Positions 1 to 7,697 of a stretch of 64,000 bases of DNA are shown here, in pieces (positions within the stretch are counted from its first letter, which is position 1; each line of letters opens with the position of its first letter). The notes under the pieces are model-generated. The model did not search any database. It had not been told where the DNA came from and saw nothing but the letters and a program-made list of their open reading frames with translations. Source of the stretch: Planctomycetota bacterium (GTDB lineage: Bacteria; Planctomycetota; Phycisphaerae; Phycisphaerales; SM1A02); contig JACZRS010000004.1 of assembly GCA_022574595.1 (NCBI GenBank), positions 62,001-126,000 of the forward strand. Reading direction: 5' to 3'. The position numbers and the translations under genes are program-made.

Positions 1-323
1 CACATAGCCTGATACGGTGGCTGCTCCCAATGCCAGTACGAGCAATGTAATTCGTGCGCGACTGGAGTCGAGATAGAGTGGTAGCGCCCAAAACCCAAAG
101 AACCCAACGAACGAAAATACAAAATAGGGGTTATGAAAAACCGAAACCAGAAAATAAGTGGTGTCATAAGCAGCGCCCAAAGATTGGTCTCCAACTGCCC
201 ATAACCAATACACATACCAATGTAGATACCCAAGAGCCAAGTGAACACGTAAGCGCAGCTCCAACCCACAATAGTCTCGATGGCCCCGGCAATACTGCTC
301 AATGGATCGTCGATGATTCTCAT
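1..323 (-). CDS. Partial membrane protein, runs off the left edge
   Basis: An open frame starts at an ATG at 323 and reads leftwards off the window without a stop. The first ~55 residues are strongly hydrophobic and tryptophan-rich, with stretches such as SCAYVFTWLLGIYIGM and LMTPLIFWF, so an integral membrane protein is likely. Past about position 120 this frame becomes polar, while the frame shifted by one base becomes the hydrophobic, sensible one (FVGFFGFWALPLYLDSS, then LLVLALGAATVSGYV). That pattern suggests either a frameshift in the region around 120-165 or that only one of the two frames is real. No clear ribosome binding site precedes the ATG. The family is not recognised. Confidence 0.4.
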   Translation of the reverse strand, partial: MRIIDDPLSSIAGAIETIVGWSCAYVFTWLLGIYIGMCIGYGQLETNLWALLMTPLIFWFRFFITPILYFRSLGSLGFGRYHSISTPVAHELHCSYWHWEQPPYQAM

Positions 324-392
324 GTGTAATAAAATCTTATCGAGTAACTCAAGTCAAACAATCGAAGCTTGATTTCTCGCCCCCCCACCCCC

Positions 393-423
393 AAAAAACA
401 CCAAGCCCCCGCATTTGCGAGGG
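393..423 (-). terminator. Rho-independent terminator after tRNA-Asp
   Basis: On the minus strand a 7-bp stem (CCCTCGC / GCGGGGG, one G-T wobble) with loop AAAT is followed by CTTGGTG and a run of six T. It lies about 45 bases downstream of the tRNA-Asp gene, as expected for its terminator. Read on the plus strand the same hairpin is followed only by GTTCTTG, so minus is the better orientation. Confidence 0.6.
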
Positions 424-469
424 TTCTTGTTAGTTCATTTCACTCAGCTTATACAGAGTTTATTGTAAA

Positions 470-543
470 CGAGGCGGACGGGACTCGAACCCGCAACCAC
501 TGGATCGACAGTCCAGGACTCTGACCAATTGAGCTACCGCCCC
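470..543 (-). tRNA. tRNA-Asp (anticodon GTC)
   Basis: The minus strand folds into a canonical 74-nt cloverleaf. The acceptor stem is GGGGCGG paired with CCGCCTC, with discriminator G; the D arm contains AGCTCAATTGGTCAGAG; the anticodon stem CTGGA/TCCAG encloses loop CTGTCGA, giving anticodon GTC (aspartate). The T arm GCGGG-TTCGAGT-CCCGT is standard. The 3-prime CCA is not encoded, as the following bases are TTT. Confidence 0.97.
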
Positions 544-572
544 GAAATAAATAGGCCCTTTCGGAGACGGAT

Positions 573-600
573 ACTCTATCACCATTGCCTAGCTGGTCAA
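573..600 (-). promoter_or_regulatory. Candidate sigma-70 promoter for tRNA-Asp
   Basis: On the minus strand TTGACC (600-595) and TAGAGT (578-573) are separated by 16 bases, a plausible -35/-10 pair. The expected transcription start would be roughly 20-25 bases before the tRNA. It sits between the polA stop and the tRNA. This rests on sequence resemblance only. Confidence 0.4.
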
Positions 601-606
601 GAAGCA

Positions 607-3423
607 CTATTTGGCATCGATCCAGTTAGTGGAAACAGCTGTCTGCACAACCAGCGGGACCCGCAAACTCATCGCAGCTTCCATCCTCTCTTTGACAAAT
701 GCTTCTACATCTCTGGCCTGCTCGATCGGTGCCTCAAGCACTAATTCATCGTGGATTTGCAGCAATAAGCGAGCATCAGCAAACTCATTAGGCAGCAATC
801 TATATAGATCAACCATGGCTAACTTAATAAGGTCCGCAGCTGATCCTTGGACTACTGAGTTGATAGCCATTCGCTCACCCAGTGCTCTTTGTTGGCCGTT
901 GGTTGAACTGATTTGAGGAATCTCGCGTCTGCGTTTGAGCATCGTTTCGACGTAGCCTTGTGTTTGGGCGGTAGTGATACATTTATTTAGAAATTCATCG
1001 ATGCGCGCAAAGCGGGATTTATAATCGTTGATTATCCTCGATGCTTCATCGATGGAGACTTCGCCGGAGAGTCTGCGAGATAGGCCATATGGGGTTATGC
1101 CGTAGACTATTCCGAAGTTGACCATCTTTGCACTATCGCGTTGATTGGGTGTGACGTCTTTAGGATCTACATTAAAGACATCGGCTGCGACCTGTGTATG
1201 AATATCCTCACCGCCAACAAAGGCTGCGATGAGCGCTTCATCTTCAGATAAATGTGCAAGTAAACGTAGTTCAATTTGTGAGTAGTCAGCACTGATTAGC
1301 ACATTGCCAGGTTCTGCGACGAATGCTCGGCGAATTTCTCGTCCAACATCCGATCGAATCGGAATATTCTGCAAGTTAGGGTCAGATGAACTTAATCTGC
1401 CGGTTGCTGCTACGGTTTGATGAAAAGAAGCGTGCACTCTGCCTGTTTCTGGATTTATCGCTTCCTTTAGCGCGACTAGATATGTATTAACCAGCTTGGT
1501 TAACTGCCTGTAACTTACAATAAGCTCTGGTACTGGTGTATCTACGGAAGGGTCAGCTGCGAGTTTTTCAAGCACCTCAACATCAGTTGAAGGCCCGGTC
1601 TTGCCGCGTTTAGTAGCCTTTAACCCCAGGCCGGGCGGATCTTGCTCTGGGGAATTAAATAGTGCAGCCGCTACCTGCCTTGGTGAATCGGGATTAAATG
1701 GATGCGGCGCTGCATCACTAATTTTTGTGCGAAGTTTATCAATTTGCTTTTGCAACTTTTCCCGCTGCTTATCAAGCTCAAGCGGATCGACCTTAATCCC
1801 GTTCCATTCAAGCTCCGCAAGAACCTCAACCAAAGGCATCTCAAGATCTTCAAACAACGAACGCAACTTCATCTTATCTAGCTGTGCATTAAACTTGTTA
1901 TATAAGCGCAGAGTAATATCCGCATCTTCAGCTGCATAAGGCGAAGCTGTCTCAAGCGGAACCTTATCAAAGGTTATTTGCTTCTTGCCTGAACCAATAA
2001 GATCCCTAATCGGCGTGCAGGTATAACCGAGTATTGCAAGCGCTAATACATCCATACTATGGCTGGAACGATTGGAATCAATTATGTAACTTGCAATCAT
2101 CGTGTCAAAGAATGGGCCAACAACTTTCACTTTGTGCTTACGAAAAACATTAAGATCGAATTTCAAATTGTGGAAGATCTTTGTGGTCTTCTTATCTTCA
2201 AGAAGTGGACGCAAGTGTTTTAGAACCGTTTCGGTATCGAGATGATCTTCAGGGTTCGGCGATCTTGTAGGAATGTAAAAACCTGTTCCTTCTTTGAGGG
2301 AAATTGATACGCCACAGAGATTTGCGCTTCGGGTTGAGAGGCTGTCGGTTTCGGTATCGATTGCGAAAATGCCCGCCTTTTTTGCATCTGTTAAAAGCTG
2401 TTTAAGAGCCTTAATTTCTCTTATTTGCCCGTAATTGTTGTTAATTGTTGATTTAGGTCTTTCTTGAACTGATGCGAACAATCCGCCTTCAAATTCGCTG
2501 GGTTTTTCCGCCGACTGCGCTTTTGAGCCCGCCAATTTTGCCAGTTCATCAAGATGGCGATTGAAACCTAACTCTCTAAATAACGATCCAACACCATTTA
2601 CATCAAAGTTTGCTGGATCACATTCCGCTTGCTTTAGGTCCAACTTTACATCTAGCTCATACTTTAACGACACAAGTTGCTGGCTTAACGCGAGGATGTC
2701 ACGCGATGCTTCTATATTTTCTCGTTTCTTGCCTTTGATTTCGGTAATGTGCGCTAATAGATTTTCAATTGAGCCGTACTTAACTATTAGTTGGCCCGCG
2801 GTCTTTGGGCCGATACCGGGCACACCCGGAATGTTGTCGGAAGTATCGCCCATGAGTGCTAAAATGTCGCGCACATGATGTGGCTTAACGCCTTCGGTTT
2901 TAAATAATTTCTCAGGCGAAACAAGTTCATCTTTGTGAATATCAAATAGCTCAACGCGATCAGTAATTAGCTGCGATAGATCCTTGTCGCGCGAGATGAT
3001 GCGTATGTTTAGATCATCGTGATCTTCTTCAAGTTGGCGGGCCAGAGTTGCAATTACATCGTCCGCTTCAACGCTTTCCAAACCAAAGATCGGCACGTTT
3101 AGTAATTTCAATATTTCTAAACATCGATCGACCTGCGGATGAAAATCATCGGGGGCTTTTTCACGGTTAGCTTTATATTCCGGATAGATTTCACTGCGAA
3201 ACGACTCACGATCTCCACTAACATCAATCGCAACCGCCAGATAGTCCGGCTTATAGTCTCTTAACAATTTAAGCAATATGCCCACAAACCCAAAGGTCAT
3301 ATTCGTCGGCTCTTTGGTAACCGGACTAGTCATGCCCGGGCGAATGGCATGATAAGCGCGAAAAAACTGTGCGTGCCCATCGATGAGGTATAGGGTTTTT
3401 GGTTTGTTAGTGTCTGTCGCCAT
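607..3423 (-). CDS. polA: DNA polymerase I
   Basis: This 938-residue protein is a full-length, three-domain DNA polymerase I for Okazaki-fragment processing and repair synthesis. The N-terminal 5-prime nuclease domain (about 1-300) has LYLIDGHAQFFRAYHA and the helix-hairpin-helix GDTSDNIPGVPGIGPKTA. The 3-prime exonuclease domain (about 340-530) keeps all three proofreading motifs: AIDTETDS (DxE), FHNLKFDLNVF (NxxxD) and YAAEDADITL (YxxxD). The polymerase domain keeps motif A (SADYSQIELRLLA), motif B (KMVNFGIVYGITPYGLS) and motif C (QIHDELVLEAP). Proofreading is therefore predicted to be active. It is a stand-alone gene starting at ATG, with the tRNA-Asp gene downstream on the same strand. 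Confidence 0.97.
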   Translation of the reverse strand: MATDTNKPKTLYLIDGHAQFFRAYHAIRPGMTSPVTKEPTNMTFGFVGILLKLLRDYKPDYLAVAIDVSGDRESFRSEIYPEYKANREKAPDDFHPQVDRCLEILKLLNVPIFGLESVEADDVIATLARQLEEDHDDLNIRIISRDKDLSQLITDRVELFDIHKDELVSPEKLFKTEGVKPHHVRDILALMGDTSDNIPGVPGIGPKTAGQLIVKYGSIENLLAHITEIKGKKRENIEASRDILALSQQLVSLKYELDVKLDLKQAECDPANFDVNGVGSLFRELGFNRHLDELAKLAGSKAQSAEKPSEFEGGLFASVQERPKSTINNNYGQIREIKALKQLLTDAKKAGIFAIDTETDSLSTRSANLCGVSISLKEGTGFYIPTRSPNPEDHLDTETVLKHLRPLLEDKKTTKIFHNLKFDLNVFRKHKVKVVGPFFDTMIASYIIDSNRSSHSMDVLALAILGYTCTPIRDLIGSGKKQITFDKVPLETASPYAAEDADITLRLYNKFNAQLDKMKLRSLFEDLEMPLVEVLAELEWNGIKVDPLELDKQREKLQKQIDKLRTKISDAAPHPFNPDSPRQVAAALFNSPEQDPPGLGLKATKRGKTGPSTDVEVLEKLAADPSVDTPVPELIVSYRQLTKLVNTYLVALKEAINPETGRVHASFHQTVAATGRLSSSDPNLQNIPIRSDVGREIRRAFVAEPGNVLISADYSQIELRLLAHLSEDEALIAAFVGGEDIHTQVAADVFNVDPKDVTPNQRDSAKMVNFGIVYGITPYGLSRRLSGEVSIDEASRIINDYKSRFARIDEFLNKCITTAQTQGYVETMLKRRREIPQISSTNGQQRALGERMAINSVVQGSAADLIKLAMVDLYRLLPNEFADARLLLQIHDELVLEAPIEQARDVEAFVKERMEAAMSLRVPLVVQTAVSTNWIDAK

Positions 3424-3487
3424 AATTATGATGCATAGTAACGTGCATTGTTATATCAGGCGCTGCAGATATTATTCACCATTCATA

Positions 3488-3556
3488 AGTGGCACGGGCG
3501 TCTCGCCCGTGCATTGAGTTGTAGAAATTCCGCACGGGCGAGACGCCCGTTCCACT
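3488..3556. repeat. REP-like doublet, copy 1
   Basis: Two 25-bp arms in inverted orientation (3488-3512 and 3532-3556) are separated by 19 bases. Each arm contains its own hairpin, CACGGGCG-TCT-CGCCCGTG or its complement, and the outer ends read AGTGG/CCACT. The arms differ at one base (GTTCC for GTGCC). Two close relatives lie at 4779-4849 and 6301-6371. This copy lies just beyond the TAA that would end the read-through tail of the neighbouring zinc-ribbon gene. Confidence 0.85.
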
Positions 3557-3646
3557 GAAGATTTAAGCTGATGCCTTAATGTTCTTCTCCGATCTTCGCC
3601 AACCACATTCAGAGCAGGGTGATGTAAAATCGCTTCGTAGGTCATA

Positions 3647-3958
3647 CTAACATTTAGGACAAAGTCCTTTGTTCATGCGATCGATTGATCTTTGATGTCG
3701 ATCAGGTAACCGTGCAAGCACAATAAACCCAATCCAGGATAGTAAAGCCATCCCTGCCCAGGCAGGGTGTTGATCTTTTGCTTTGGCATAATAAATGAAC
3801 CCGATCATCAGCATGGTTAAGCCAGTCAGGGCTGCGATTGCACCAACATACACGGTCGCCTCACTTTCCCACACCATGAACATAATCGGCCCGACTATTT
3901 GCAAACACAAACCTGGCGCACCCCAATATAAACTTCGGCGATTGTATTTAGCAATCAT
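3647..3958 (-). CDS. Small membrane protein of the zinc-ribbon family, cut by an in-frame TAG
   Basis: 103 residues from an ATG at 3958 that overlaps the stop of the upstream gene by four bases (ATGA), so translation is probably coupled. Three hydrophobic segments are visible (around YWGAPGLCLQIVGPIMFMVW, VYVGAIAALTGLTMLMIGF and AGMALLSWIGFIVLA). The protein ends in GLCPKC followed by TAG at 3647-3649. Beyond the TAG the same frame continues for 27 codons, YDLRSDFTSPCSECGWRRS and so on, to TAA at 3563. This is the rest of the CxxC-x-YDLR...C-x-EC-G ribbon found in the neighbours. Either a nonsense mutation truncated the ribbon or the TAG is read through. An ATG at 4027 would lengthen the N terminus but lies wholly inside the upstream gene. 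Function unknown. Confidence 0.6.
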   Translation of the reverse strand: MIAKYNRRSLYWGAPGLCLQIVGPIMFMVWESEATVYVGAIAALTGLTMLMIGFIYYAKAKDQHPAWAGMALLSWIGFIVLARLPDRHQRSIDRMNKGLCPKC

Positions 3959-4605
3959 GCTAGTTCCCTTCCATAACCACATTCCGGACAGCCGCTGGAA
4001 TAATCCCCTCGGAGATCGTATGCACATTTAAGGCAACGGCCGCGCCTTCGCCTATTTGCGCGGGGAATGTAAATCCAACTTAAGAATGTCAATGCAATCA
4101 AAGCACAATAAAACAACACATTGATAAACATGCCTGCCCAAAGCACACGATTGGGCCATTGATAGCCGAATGCTTGGAACAATCCAGTATTGAATTGCTG
4201 CTGTGTTGCAAGTCCATGCAGTTCTTTCCATTGCTCGCCAGCTATCCACCGCACGGGCCATCCTAATTCCACGATGTCGATTGAATAACTATCATACTTA
4301 ATGACTTTGGAAGCAGGATCATCGATAGGCTCCGACCACTCAATTTCAATCCATATAAGTGATCGACGAGTAATACCGAAGTAGTTATGCATTGTTGCTG
4401 TTGAGGGATCTAATGGCCAATCAGAATCGCGCCTACCCCGCCAAACCGCAAGTTCCTGTTGTCTTAAATCAACTATGCCATAATCATTGTCAATAGATGG
4501 CGCAGGCGGCCGTTCACCAAAGAACCAGAAACCAAGCGCGACCGCAATGTTAATTGCTGCTGCTGTAAATACAAGTAAAATGATTAGTATTATTTTGCGC
4601 TTCAT
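3955..4605 (-). CDS. Membrane protein with C-terminal zinc ribbon, unknown function
   Basis: 216 residues. An N-terminal transmembrane helix (residues ~4-29) precedes a ~115-residue domain, then a second helix (around WAGMFINVLFYCALIALTFL), a basic stretch RANRRRRGR and a C-terminal zinc ribbon CLKCAYDLRG...GCPECGYG. With the N terminus inside, the central domain would face outwards and the ribbon the cytoplasm. It shares this layout with the genes at 4858 and 5619 and is followed by a coupled paralogous gene with a 4-base overlap. I do not recognise a named family for the central domain; the four-cysteine ribbon suggests metal binding but no enzymatic role can be assigned. Confidence 0.75.
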   Translation of the reverse strand: MKRKIILIILLVFTAAAINIAVALGFWFFGERPPAPSIDNDYGIVDLRQQELAVWRGRRDSDWPLDPSTATMHNYFGITRRSLIWIEIEWSEPIDDPASKVIKYDSYSIDIVELGWPVRWIAGEQWKELHGLATQQQFNTGLFQAFGYQWPNRVLWAGMFINVLFYCALIALTFLSWIYIPRANRRRRGRCLKCAYDLRGDYSSGCPECGYGRELA

Positions 4606-4706
4606 TGGGGTATTCTACACAGTAAATGATGAAAACTCTTGGCCGCCAAGTTAGAATGTATTACTTAACAATTAACTGGTGATGTTCATCCGGGCGGAGC
4701 CCGGGG

Positions 4707-4757
4707 CTAATGGTTGGGAACCCCACATTCCGGGCAGACTTTGTGATCGGCGTGAGT
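4707..4757 (-). pseudogene. Orphan 3-prime end of a zinc-ribbon gene
   Basis: On the minus strand this stretch reads THADHKVCPECGVPNH then TAG. It nearly duplicates the C terminus of the intact gene at 4858 (RHADHKVCPECGAAND). There is no matching N-terminal part upstream: the preceding bases run straight into REP doublet copy 2. It is best seen as the leftover end of a deleted or partly duplicated paralogue. Confidence 0.7.
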
Positions 4758-4778
4758 ATGTTTTAGTACTGCTCTCCT

Positions 4779-4849
4779 CAGTGGCACGGGCGTCTCGCCC
4801 GTGAGAGATTACAATAAATCAATGCACGGGCGAGACGCCCGTGCCACTG
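4779..4849. repeat. REP-like doublet, copy 2
   Basis: A perfect 25-bp inverted repeat (arms 4779-4803 and 4825-4849) with a 21-base spacer. Each arm carries an internal hairpin CACGGGCG-TCT-CGCCCGTG, bounded by CAGTGG/CCACTG. It lies 8 bases beyond the stop codon of the zinc-ribbon gene at 4858 and could also act as a transcript-stabilising or terminating structure, although no T-run follows. Confidence 0.9.
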
Positions 4850-4857
4850 TTGAGTTC

Positions 4858-5541
4858 TTAATCGTTTGCCGCCCCACATTCCGGGCAGACTTTGTGGTCG
4901 GCGTGGCGGAGGTCGTAGCCGCACTTAAAACAGCGGCCACGCTTGCATCTAATTAGTATTCTGATGTAGAACGGCCCTAATGCCATGACAAACAATGCAC
5001 TTCCATATAATGCGCTGTCAATAAATGCTCCAAACCAGATTGGGTGAATAGGTAAAAATTCGCACGGTGCATCTGTCCAAATTGATCTCAGTTTTATCGC
5101 GCCCGAGACCTTACTTGTGTTACCATCGGAGCGCAAAGAGTAACGCAGTGCAAGCATAGGCCAACCACGCGCTTCACTTTTAATGCTTGTCTTTTTCACT
5201 GGTTTGACTGGTGTGCCGTGAAACAAGTGATTCCAGCGCGGCAAGCCGACTTCTATTAGATCTTCTGGATCAACTGCAGCCAACCATGGATTGCGATCCG
5301 CATTAATTTTTAAGGGCTTAGTTTCTATTGTTAGCGCTCCCCTATCTTTGTAAAGTTCTGCGCGCCAAATGGTTTTGTCGTGTTCACACCAGACTTGCCG
5401 AGCATATAGCATCAACCCGTCCAGGCCGGGCGTTTTGTACTGTTCTACTTTAGCTGTAATAGTTAGCGACCAGGATACGATCAAAGTTGTGATCGCACCC
5501 AGTGTTAAGAAGACAATGCCCACCACTACCCATTTAATCAT
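4858..5541 (-). CDS. Membrane protein with C-terminal zinc ribbon, unknown function
   Basis: 227 residues with the same plan as its neighbours: an N-terminal helix (WVVVGIVFLTLGAITTLIVS), an extracytoplasmic domain of roughly 140 residues, a second helix around GSALFVMALGPFYIRIL, a basic linker CKRGR, and a ribbon CFKCGYDLRHADHKVCPECG. The central part shares a weak glycine/proline/aromatic pattern with the 3955 paralogue (VGLPRWNHL compared with LGWPVRWIA). Its 3-prime end, including the HADHKVCPECG codons, is nearly repeated in the orphan fragment at 4707-4757. Function unknown; the repeated architecture argues for a real protein family. Confidence 0.75.
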   Translation of the reverse strand: MIKWVVVGIVFLTLGAITTLIVSWSLTITAKVEQYKTPGLDGLMLYARQVWCEHDKTIWRAELYKDRGALTIETKPLKINADRNPWLAAVDPEDLIEVGLPRWNHLFHGTPVKPVKKTSIKSEARGWPMLALRYSLRSDGNTSKVSGAIKLRSIWTDAPCEFLPIHPIWFGAFIDSALYGSALFVMALGPFYIRILIRCKRGRCFKCGYDLRHADHKVCPECGAAND

Positions 5542-5618
5542 GATGGAATAATACCGCAGAAAAGCAGGCAGTAGTTAGAAAGAAAGTGCAAATCTCCCAA
5601 ATCCTGATTGTGAGTAAT

Positions 5619-6257
5619 TTAGCTTGGGTTTTTCGTCCCACATTCCGGGCAGGCTTTGTGGTCGGCGTGAGTCAGGTCGTAGCCGCATGTTTGGCAATGA
5701 CCATACTTGTACTTCAGTCTTGTCTTATGTGCTACGGCAACGCTAATGCAAACTCGCCCTGCTGCATAGAGAATAAGTCCGATGACAAGGCCGTTTGCCC
5801 AGATTCCTATCCATAAAGTGCTTTCTTGGTATATATCTGGTTTTAGAACATCCTGTACATATTTTTCATCGTATCCATTTTTCTTAAAATACTCTGAGAG
5901 CATGGGACGCCAAAGATCCGCCTTTTCAGCCGAGTAATGCCCCTCAACAGGACTAAAAATTGATACATTAAGATAGCGTTGTGTAAACCTATTAGTTGGG
6001 AACATAGGGCTTTCATCATCATGTACAATTCGGGATGCGTAGAAGACGAGCCCGTTCCCATCACCAGATTGTTCGGCGATGTGTTGCTCATCACCTTCAC
6101 CAACGATAGATAACATGATGGAATCGCTGTAATGAGGGTGATATTTTTCCAATGGAAAGATGGCATCGAGGACTATTCCAATCGGCATTGCGACTATGGC
6201 AAGAACCATGGCTCGGAACAATACAATATTGAATATCTGGGATGATCGCTGTATCAC
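5619..6257 (-). CDS. Membrane protein with C-terminal zinc ribbon, unknown function
   Basis: 212 residues. An N-terminal helix (FRAMVLAIVAMPIGIVLDAIF) is followed by an acidic, probably extracytoplasmic domain, a second helix (IGIWANGLVIGLILYAAGRV), a basic loop, and a ribbon CQTCGYDLTHADHKACPECGTKN. The THADHK-ACPECG part is close to that in the 4858 gene and the 4707 fragment, so these ends are related by recent duplication or gene conversion, while the central domains differ more. REP copy 3 lies about 45 bases upstream of the start. Function unknown. Confidence 0.75.
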   Translation of the reverse strand: MIQRSSQIFNIVLFRAMVLAIVAMPIGIVLDAIFPLEKYHPHYSDSIMLSIVGEGDEQHIAEQSGDGNGLVFYASRIVHDDESPMFPTNRFTQRYLNVSIFSPVEGHYSAEKADLWRPMLSEYFKKNGYDEKYVQDVLKPDIYQESTLWIGIWANGLVIGLILYAAGRVCISVAVAHKTRLKYKYGHCQTCGYDLTHADHKACPECGTKNPS

Positions 6258-6300
6258 TACTTTATATTATGCCACGGATATGTTGCATTTCCAACCTCCT

Positions 6301-6371
6301 CAGTGGAACGGGCGTCTCGCCCGTGCGGAGGTAATTCCAATCACTGCACGGGCGAGACGCCCGTGCCACTG
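6301..6371. repeat. REP-like doublet, copy 3
   Basis: Arms 6301-6325 and 6347-6371 form a 25-bp inverted repeat with one mismatch (AACGGG for CACGGG) and a 21-base spacer. Structure and outer CAGTGG/CCACTG ends match copy 2. The sequence that follows (TTGAATTCTTAATCGTTTGCC) also matches the sequence after copy 2 (TTGAGTTCTTAATCGTTTGCC), so the duplication unit extends into the end of a zinc-ribbon gene. Confidence 0.9.
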
Positions 6372-6379
6372 TTGAATTC

Positions 6380-6405
6380 TTAATCGTTTGCCCTCCCACA
6401 TTCCG
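6380..6405 (-). pseudogene. Second orphan zinc-ribbon gene end
   Basis: The minus strand reads PECGRAND then TAA, almost the same as the end of the intact gene at 4858 (PECGAAND, TAA). Upstream of it the coding frame is lost in a short hairpin CCGGG-TAAAA-CCCGG (6403-6417). A related GC-rich motif with GGGCTAATGG lies at 4690-4713 beside the other fragment. This is a leftover end of a paralogue, too short to encode anything. Confidence 0.6.
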
Positions 6406-6433
6406 GGTAAAACCCGGGGCTAATGGGGGGATT

Positions 6434-7636
6434 TTATGAACGGTGTTGGTTGTGGAGATCGCGCATTACTTTTATGTATGCTTCGGTTGGCTCGCGGTCA
6501 CGGCGTTTCATCATGGCCTTGGCGGTACTCAGGAATTTTTCGAACCTAAATGTTTGTTCACCACGATCGGTTAACCAGGCAAAGCGGCCTACAGCTCCCG
6601 GCGGCGCTGCTGTGGTGGCGATCATTGAGCCTGTACCGATTACTGTGCCGGTCATAATCCTGGTATTTATCGAAAACTTCACATGATCGCCAACAAACGC
6701 GCCTAGGAATGTTAACCCGGTCTTATGCACTGGTCCTTCCGGCGAAAGGCGCATGGCAACTTCGCTATAAGTATTAAGCAAATTCGAGTTGGTTGTGCCG
6801 GCGCCGAAATTCACCCATTTACCTATCCACGAATCGCCCAGGAAACCGAGATGGGCTTTGTTGGAATATCCCTGGAAGATTGTCCCCCCCACTTCCCCTC
6901 CAACTTTACACATAGGCCCTATTACCGTATTTGGCTTTATCAGCGCGCCATCAGTAATTGTGCTGCCTCGTCCAATAGAGCATGGCCCGCAGATTACAGC
7001 ATTTGGTCGAATCACCGCTTGTTCGTGAATTGCTACTGGGCCAAGCTCGGCATCAAGCACGACGTTGGGTTTTATATCAGCATCACGATGCACTTCAACG
7101 GGGTGTTGGCCGATGATTGTTGTTTTGCCCGTTGGAACGACCGCATCTAACATTCTCACCATAGATAGGTCATAGGAAATTGTCTCATTAAGTACTGATA
7201 GGACATCCCAGGGATATTTATATAGCAGCCGTTTATCAAGCTCTTGAATCGAAACTCTTTCGTGCAGTTGATTAGTTTCAAGAAAATACTCAGCATCAGC
7301 TCGGCGTAGCATTGCTGCAACGATGTGCCCGGTAGCTTTTTCGATTGCTGCTTGACCTACTTCGAGTTTAAGCTGTGGATCAGGCATTGCCCATCGACCG
7401 TTGACGCAGTAAACAACTTCTTCTTTAGGTAAATGGTTAACCGGTGCATTTGCGCGCTCAGCGACCATCTCCTGCAATTTCTCAGGAACCCAATAACCCG
7501 CAAGTGTTTTAGGTTTATGCGCATCGATTCTGCCTGCGGTGGTTAACACCCCGGTTCGCACTTCAAAGGAAGCGCGCAAGTCGGTCATAGGAGCGAGTTG
7601 GCCCAGGCCATCGTCAAAGATGATCATGCGCGGCAT
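6434..7636 (-). CDS. Alternative GlmU-type UDP-GlcNAc pyrophosphorylase / acetyltransferase
   Basis: 400 residues. The N terminus MIIFDDGLGQLAPMTDLRAS followed by EVRTGVLT matches the start of the alternative GlmU family known from Bacteroidetes and relatives (I recall it as TIGR03991), which lacks the usual LAAGxGTRM loop. From about residue 195 onwards hexapeptide repeats (for example VAIHEQAVIRPNAVICGPCSIG) build a left-handed beta-helix, the acetyltransferase part. The family is expected to make UDP-GlcNAc from glucosamine-1-phosphate for peptidoglycan and glycolipids. It is the last gene after mreB-mreC-mreD, with a 61-base gap to mreD. A different sugar-phosphate nucleotidyltransferase role cannot be excluded. 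Confidence 0.8.
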   Translation of the reverse strand: MPRMIIFDDGLGQLAPMTDLRASFEVRTGVLTTAGRIDAHKPKTLAGYWVPEKLQEMVAERANAPVNHLPKEEVVYCVNGRWAMPDPQLKLEVGQAAIEKATGHIVAAMLRRADAEYFLETNQLHERVSIQELDKRLLYKYPWDVLSVLNETISYDLSMVRMLDAVVPTGKTTIIGQHPVEVHRDADIKPNVVLDAELGPVAIHEQAVIRPNAVICGPCSIGRGSTITDGALIKPNTVIGPMCKVGGEVGGTIFQGYSNKAHLGFLGDSWIGKWVNFGAGTTNSNLLNTYSEVAMRLSPEGPVHKTGLTFLGAFVGDHVKFSINTRIMTGTVIGTGSMIATTAAPPGAVGRFAWLTDRGEQTFRFEKFLSTAKAMMKRRDREPTEAYIKVMRDLHNQHRS

Positions 7637-7697
7637 ATGTTGGCCTTACTTACTAGATCAACAACATCAAACAAAGTTGCAGCGGATTCTACCCCAT

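Noticed and set aside
54-329. Plus-strand frame of 91 residues at the left edge
   Set aside because: It is a low-complexity, polar translation lying antisense to a hydrophobic minus-strand frame and has no ribosome site or motif.
3488-6371. REP doublets as a CRISPR-like array
   Set aside because: The units are internally palindromic doublets separated by whole genes, not evenly spaced direct repeats, and no cas gene is present.
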